Positions 60,925-64,000 of a DNA stretch of 64,000 bases are shown here, piece after piece. How positions within the stretch are numbered: the stretch's first letter is position 1; every line of letters starts with the position of its first letter. Source of the DNA: Zonotrichia leucophrys gambelii (lineage: Eukaryota > Chordata > Aves > Passeriformes > Passerellidae); assembly GCF_028769735.1 (NCBI RefSeq), contig NC_088188.1, positions 868,001 to 932,000 on the forward strand. Direction: 5' to 3'. The position numbers and the translations under genes are program-made. The notes beneath the pieces are model-generated. The model ran no database searches. It had not been told where the DNA came from and saw nothing but the letters and a program-made list of their open reading frames with translations.

Positions 60925-61315
60925 GGACCCCAGGAGCAGCTGAGGGAGCTGGGCAGGGGCTCAGCCTGGAGCAAAGGAGGCTCAGGGGGCCCTTGTGGCT
61001 CTGCACAGCTCCTGACAGGAGGGCACAGCCGGGGGGGTCGGGCTGTGCTCCAGGGAACAGGGACAGGAGCAGAGGGAACGGCCTCAGGCTGGGCCAGGGC
61101 AGCTCAGGGGGGACAGCAGCAGGAATTTCCCCATGGAAAGGGGGCTCAGCACTGGCACAGCTGCCCAGGGAGGTTTGGAGTGCCCATCCCTGGAGGTGCC
61201 CAGGGAAGGGCTGGAGGTGGCACTCAGAGCTCTGGGCTGGGGACAAGGTGGGGATGGGGCACAGCTTGGACTGGATTGGCTGGGAGGTTTTTCTGACCTC
61301 TGTGGGTTTTGTTCT
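60925..61315 (+). mobile_element. CR1 LINE fragment, plus orientation, young subfamily
   Basis: 'GGCTCAGCCTGGAGCAAAGG' through 'GGGGCTCAGCACTGGCACAG' to 'GGGAAGGGCTGGAGGTGGCA'; nearly identical to the inverted copy at 38286-38885. Confidence 0.9.
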
Positions 61316-62559
61316 GGACATTTTGCCGCCTGGGATGGTCTGCAGCCCCTCAGCACAGCTCTCAGGGTTGTGCAGAGTGTGCAGGGACTGTGACACAGCT
61401 CCTGGTAGGGACACTTGTGCTTGTAGAAGTTCAGCTGACCTGCTCTGCTCTCAAAAATAACAGAGTTGCTCAGTTATGGACATAATTCATTCATGTCCAG
61501 GAGCTTGGGAAGACTGGATGTGAGTCTGGCACTGGTTAGCTGGCAAAGCACATCCAGAGCCCCTGGATACTGGAATGTGCCCCAGCAATACAGACAGCAG
61601 TGTCCTGGCTCAGTGCTGGGAGCTCAGCTGGCTCTCTCCCTGACTTCTTTGAGTTTCAGAGAAAAGACTTTTAAACTCTTATTTGCAGGATGGAGTGGAA
61701 ATGCTGCAGTGTGGTTCCAAAGAGCTGAGCACGGTCCTGCCCCAGCCTCTGGAGCAATCAGGAGCTGTGACTTTGGCCATCCCTCCAGTTCCACATCCCT
61801 CTGTGCTCTATTAAACTCCAGTTGGCCTGTCAGGGTGAGCAATCACCACATGTTCCTCAGCCTGGTGTTACTGCCTGATAACACTCACTTCACCCCAAAG
61901 GTTGTTTAAAAGCTTAATTCACTTCTATAAAAGTGACACTTAATTTCAGTGAAGTTTGGCAAGCTTCTAGATCATCTAAAATTTATCATCTAGAGCAGGA
62001 TCAACTCACAGCCAGCCTTCAGATGAGATGTTCTTGTCCTTTAGGTGGGAGCTGAGCCTGCTCATAATTGAAGGGATCCTTTGCATATTAGACTGTGGAA
62101 ATAATAAATAGATGGGTTTGTTCAGCTGAAGGTACACAGGGGTGGGGAACAGCAGGTCCATCAAACACTGCATTGTTTGCAAGGTGCTCTATCCAAATGT
62201 GCACTTAGAGTTATTGGTCACGAGTCACAGCCCTTGGAGCAAGGGGGGGATGTGACCACAGGGGCTCCTGGCACCCACAGCTCCAGACTTGGGGCCATCA
62301 GCAGGATTGGACTCAAGCACTGATGGCCTTGGCAGAGCCACAGGGACGTTGTGGGAAAGCTGAGGGAAGAGTGGAGCTGGCCTGAGCTTCCAGAAGGCTC
62401 AGCAGGAGCTGCAGTGTGGAACAGGGCTGGACATCCTCAGGCTGGCTTTGAGCACAGTTTTTCACATGTTTAATTTGAAGCTTTGCAGTAGGGATGTGCT
62501 GTCCCCATGTGCTGGCACTGCTGAGGTCACACCCCAGTCCTGGGGTCACATTTGGGCCC

Positions 62560-63000
62560 TCACTGCAGGGAGGACATTGAGGGGCTGGAGCTTGTCCAGG
62601 GAAAGGGAATTGCACTGGGGAGGGTCTGGAGCCCCAGGAGGGGCTGAGGGAGCTGGGCAGGGGCTCAGCCTGGAGCAAAGGAGGCTCAGGGGGCCCTTGT
62701 GGCTCTGCACAGCTCCTGACAGGAGGGGACAGCCGGGGGGGTCGGGCTGTGCTCCAGGGAACAGGGACAGGAGCAGAGGGAACGGCCTCAGGCTGGGCCA
62801 GGGCAGCTCAGGGGGGATTTTGGGGAAATTTCTCACTGAAAGGATTGTCCAGTCCTGGCAGGGGCTGCCCAGGTCCCCACCCCTGGAGGGGTTTAACAGC
62901 TCTGTGCATGTGGCACTTGGGGACATGGGGCAGTGGGGGGAGCAGTTGGGCTCAATGCTCTCAGCGGGGTTTCCCAGCCAGAACAGTTTTGTGATTCTGG
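62560..63000 (+). mobile_element. CR1 LINE fragment, plus orientation, young subfamily
   Basis: The left half matches 60925 almost base for base; from about 62815 the UTR differs and ends 'AGAACAGTTTTGTGATTCTG', the terminal repeat. It is a related insertion with a different 3' tail. Confidence 0.88.
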
Positions 63001-64000
63001 AACACTCCCAGTTTCTTGCTCAACTTTTTGTCCTTTCTTTTGGCCCAGACTGCTCTGCTGCCTCCTTCCCAGCAGTGCAGCCAGTGCTGAAAAAGTCTCT
63101 GCAGTGCTGTAGAGTCTCTGCTCACTGGCAGCAGGGGTGGGACAAGTGTCCACCCTTGGTCTCTGGTATTTTCTCTCATTCCCAAGTATCAGAAGCTTGG
63201 CATGGCCAGCACCTAGTGCTGGGTGACCACACCTTCTCCCAGTTCCCACAGGGTGCAGGACCCCAGTTCTGTGCCTTTAGGGTTCTGCCCATCTCTGCTG
63301 CTCCCTCCTATCACCACAGCTGGGACTGCTGGCAGTGACAGAGATGAGTAACCCCCCTCTCATCCCCAAAGCTGGCTGGTGTTTGTAAGACTGTTTTGAT
63401 GTTGAATATGTACAATTTTCTTGGCTTTTAAAGGAGCTGTGGGTGCTCCACATGGTGGAAGTTGATTTAAGGAGCCTAAGAGAAAATGCTGGAGCTCTGG
63501 ATCTTGGCACCTTGCTCAGTTCTGCTGCTTCCTCTCTTCCCTCAAACAGCTCAGTAGCAGACCTGGGTGGGCATGTCCTATTTCCAATGTAATTTTTCTG
63601 CAAAACCCATTTGAAAGCAGCCATGTTGCTGTTACTGACAAGTGATCTGTGAGAGAATAATCTTCTATGACTGGTGGTGCTGGATTTGGAGAAATGGGAA
63701 AAATAAGGCTTGGACTATGCTGGGTGACAGCAGCAGAGTGTGCCTTGGACAGCTGTGTCAGAGGCAGGAGGAGTGCAGCACCTTTTCAGCTCTCATCCAC
63801 AAATCCTGTAAGGACACACATTTTAGCAGGGAGGTCTCAGCTGAGATTAGACCTTGCTGCACAAGCTGTTTGCAGAGGAAAGCTGCTGAAACAGGCAGGA
63901 CAGAGCAGGGCAGGGAGGTGTTGGGTCCCAGCCACGTGCAGCTCTGTGTGTGTGGCTGTGCCCTGCACCCTGCACCAGCCTCCTCTGAGTGTGAGCCAGT

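Larger units (their letters stand above)
52770..64000. other. TYW1: TYW1 intron running off the window
   Basis: No exon encoding the radical-SAM motif or later TYW1 parts is seen. The stretch contains CR1 fragments, pyrimidine tracts at 59828-59930 and 60384-60790, and otherwise plain AT/GC-mixed sequence. Confidence 0.7.

Overview
The window reads as vertebrate nuclear DNA, most likely from a bird and probably a songbird. It holds compact, intron-rich genes with consensus GT-AG splice sites, GC-rich CpG-island promoters, about twenty fragments of CR1-type LINEs (the dominant avian retroposon), an LTR of a kind I associate with passerine endogenous retroviruses, and many GC-rich minisatellites. 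Nothing prokaryotic is present. Almost all long open frames are accidental GC-rich or repeat frames; the real coding sequence is in short exons that I joined by splice phase.

Four genes are readable. (1) SEPTIN4 on the plus strand, coding exons from 4078 or 6970 to 14708, complete, with two alternative first coding exons. (2) A 14-exon coiled-coil gene on the minus strand, 27102 down to 21541, 527 codons, matching the CCDC183 family in motif order and length. (3) SBDS on the minus strand, 33642 down to 29835, five exons, 250 codons, complete. (4) TYW1 on the plus strand from 35540, seven coding exons covering the membrane anchor, flavodoxin domain and linker. TYW1 runs off the right edge before the radical-SAM domain, so 40746-52681 and 52770-64000 are intron.

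Layout: 1-4000 is GC-rich non-genic DNA ending in a degenerate minisatellite and the SEPTIN4 CpG island. 4.1-14.7 kb is SEPTIN4. 14.7-17.1 kb is its probable 3' UTR with a 9-bp minisatellite. 17.1-21.4 kb lies between two converging genes and carries a 55-bp minisatellite. 21.4-27.1 kb is the CCDC183-like gene. 27.1-29.2 kb is spacer. 29.2-33.7 kb is SBDS. 33.7-35.5 kb is the divergent SBDS/TYW1 interval with another minisatellite. 35.5-64 kb is TYW1, with large repeat-rich introns.

The genes do not form one pathway. SEPTIN4 is a filament GTPase, SBDS matures 60S ribosomes, TYW1 makes the tricyclic wybutosine base in tRNA-Phe, and the CCDC183-like protein belongs to a cilium or sperm type coiled-coil family. 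The SBDS/TYW1 divergent pair is also adjacent in human (7q11). I found no clearly new biological system. The observations most worth checking are a tandem array of about 15 copies of a splice-donor motif at a CCDC183-like exon, an unannotated-looking terminal exon in TYW1 that would produce a flavodoxin-only protein, an inverted pair of nearly identical CR1 copies bracketing TYW1 exons, and a solo LTR with a perfect 6-bp target-site duplication.
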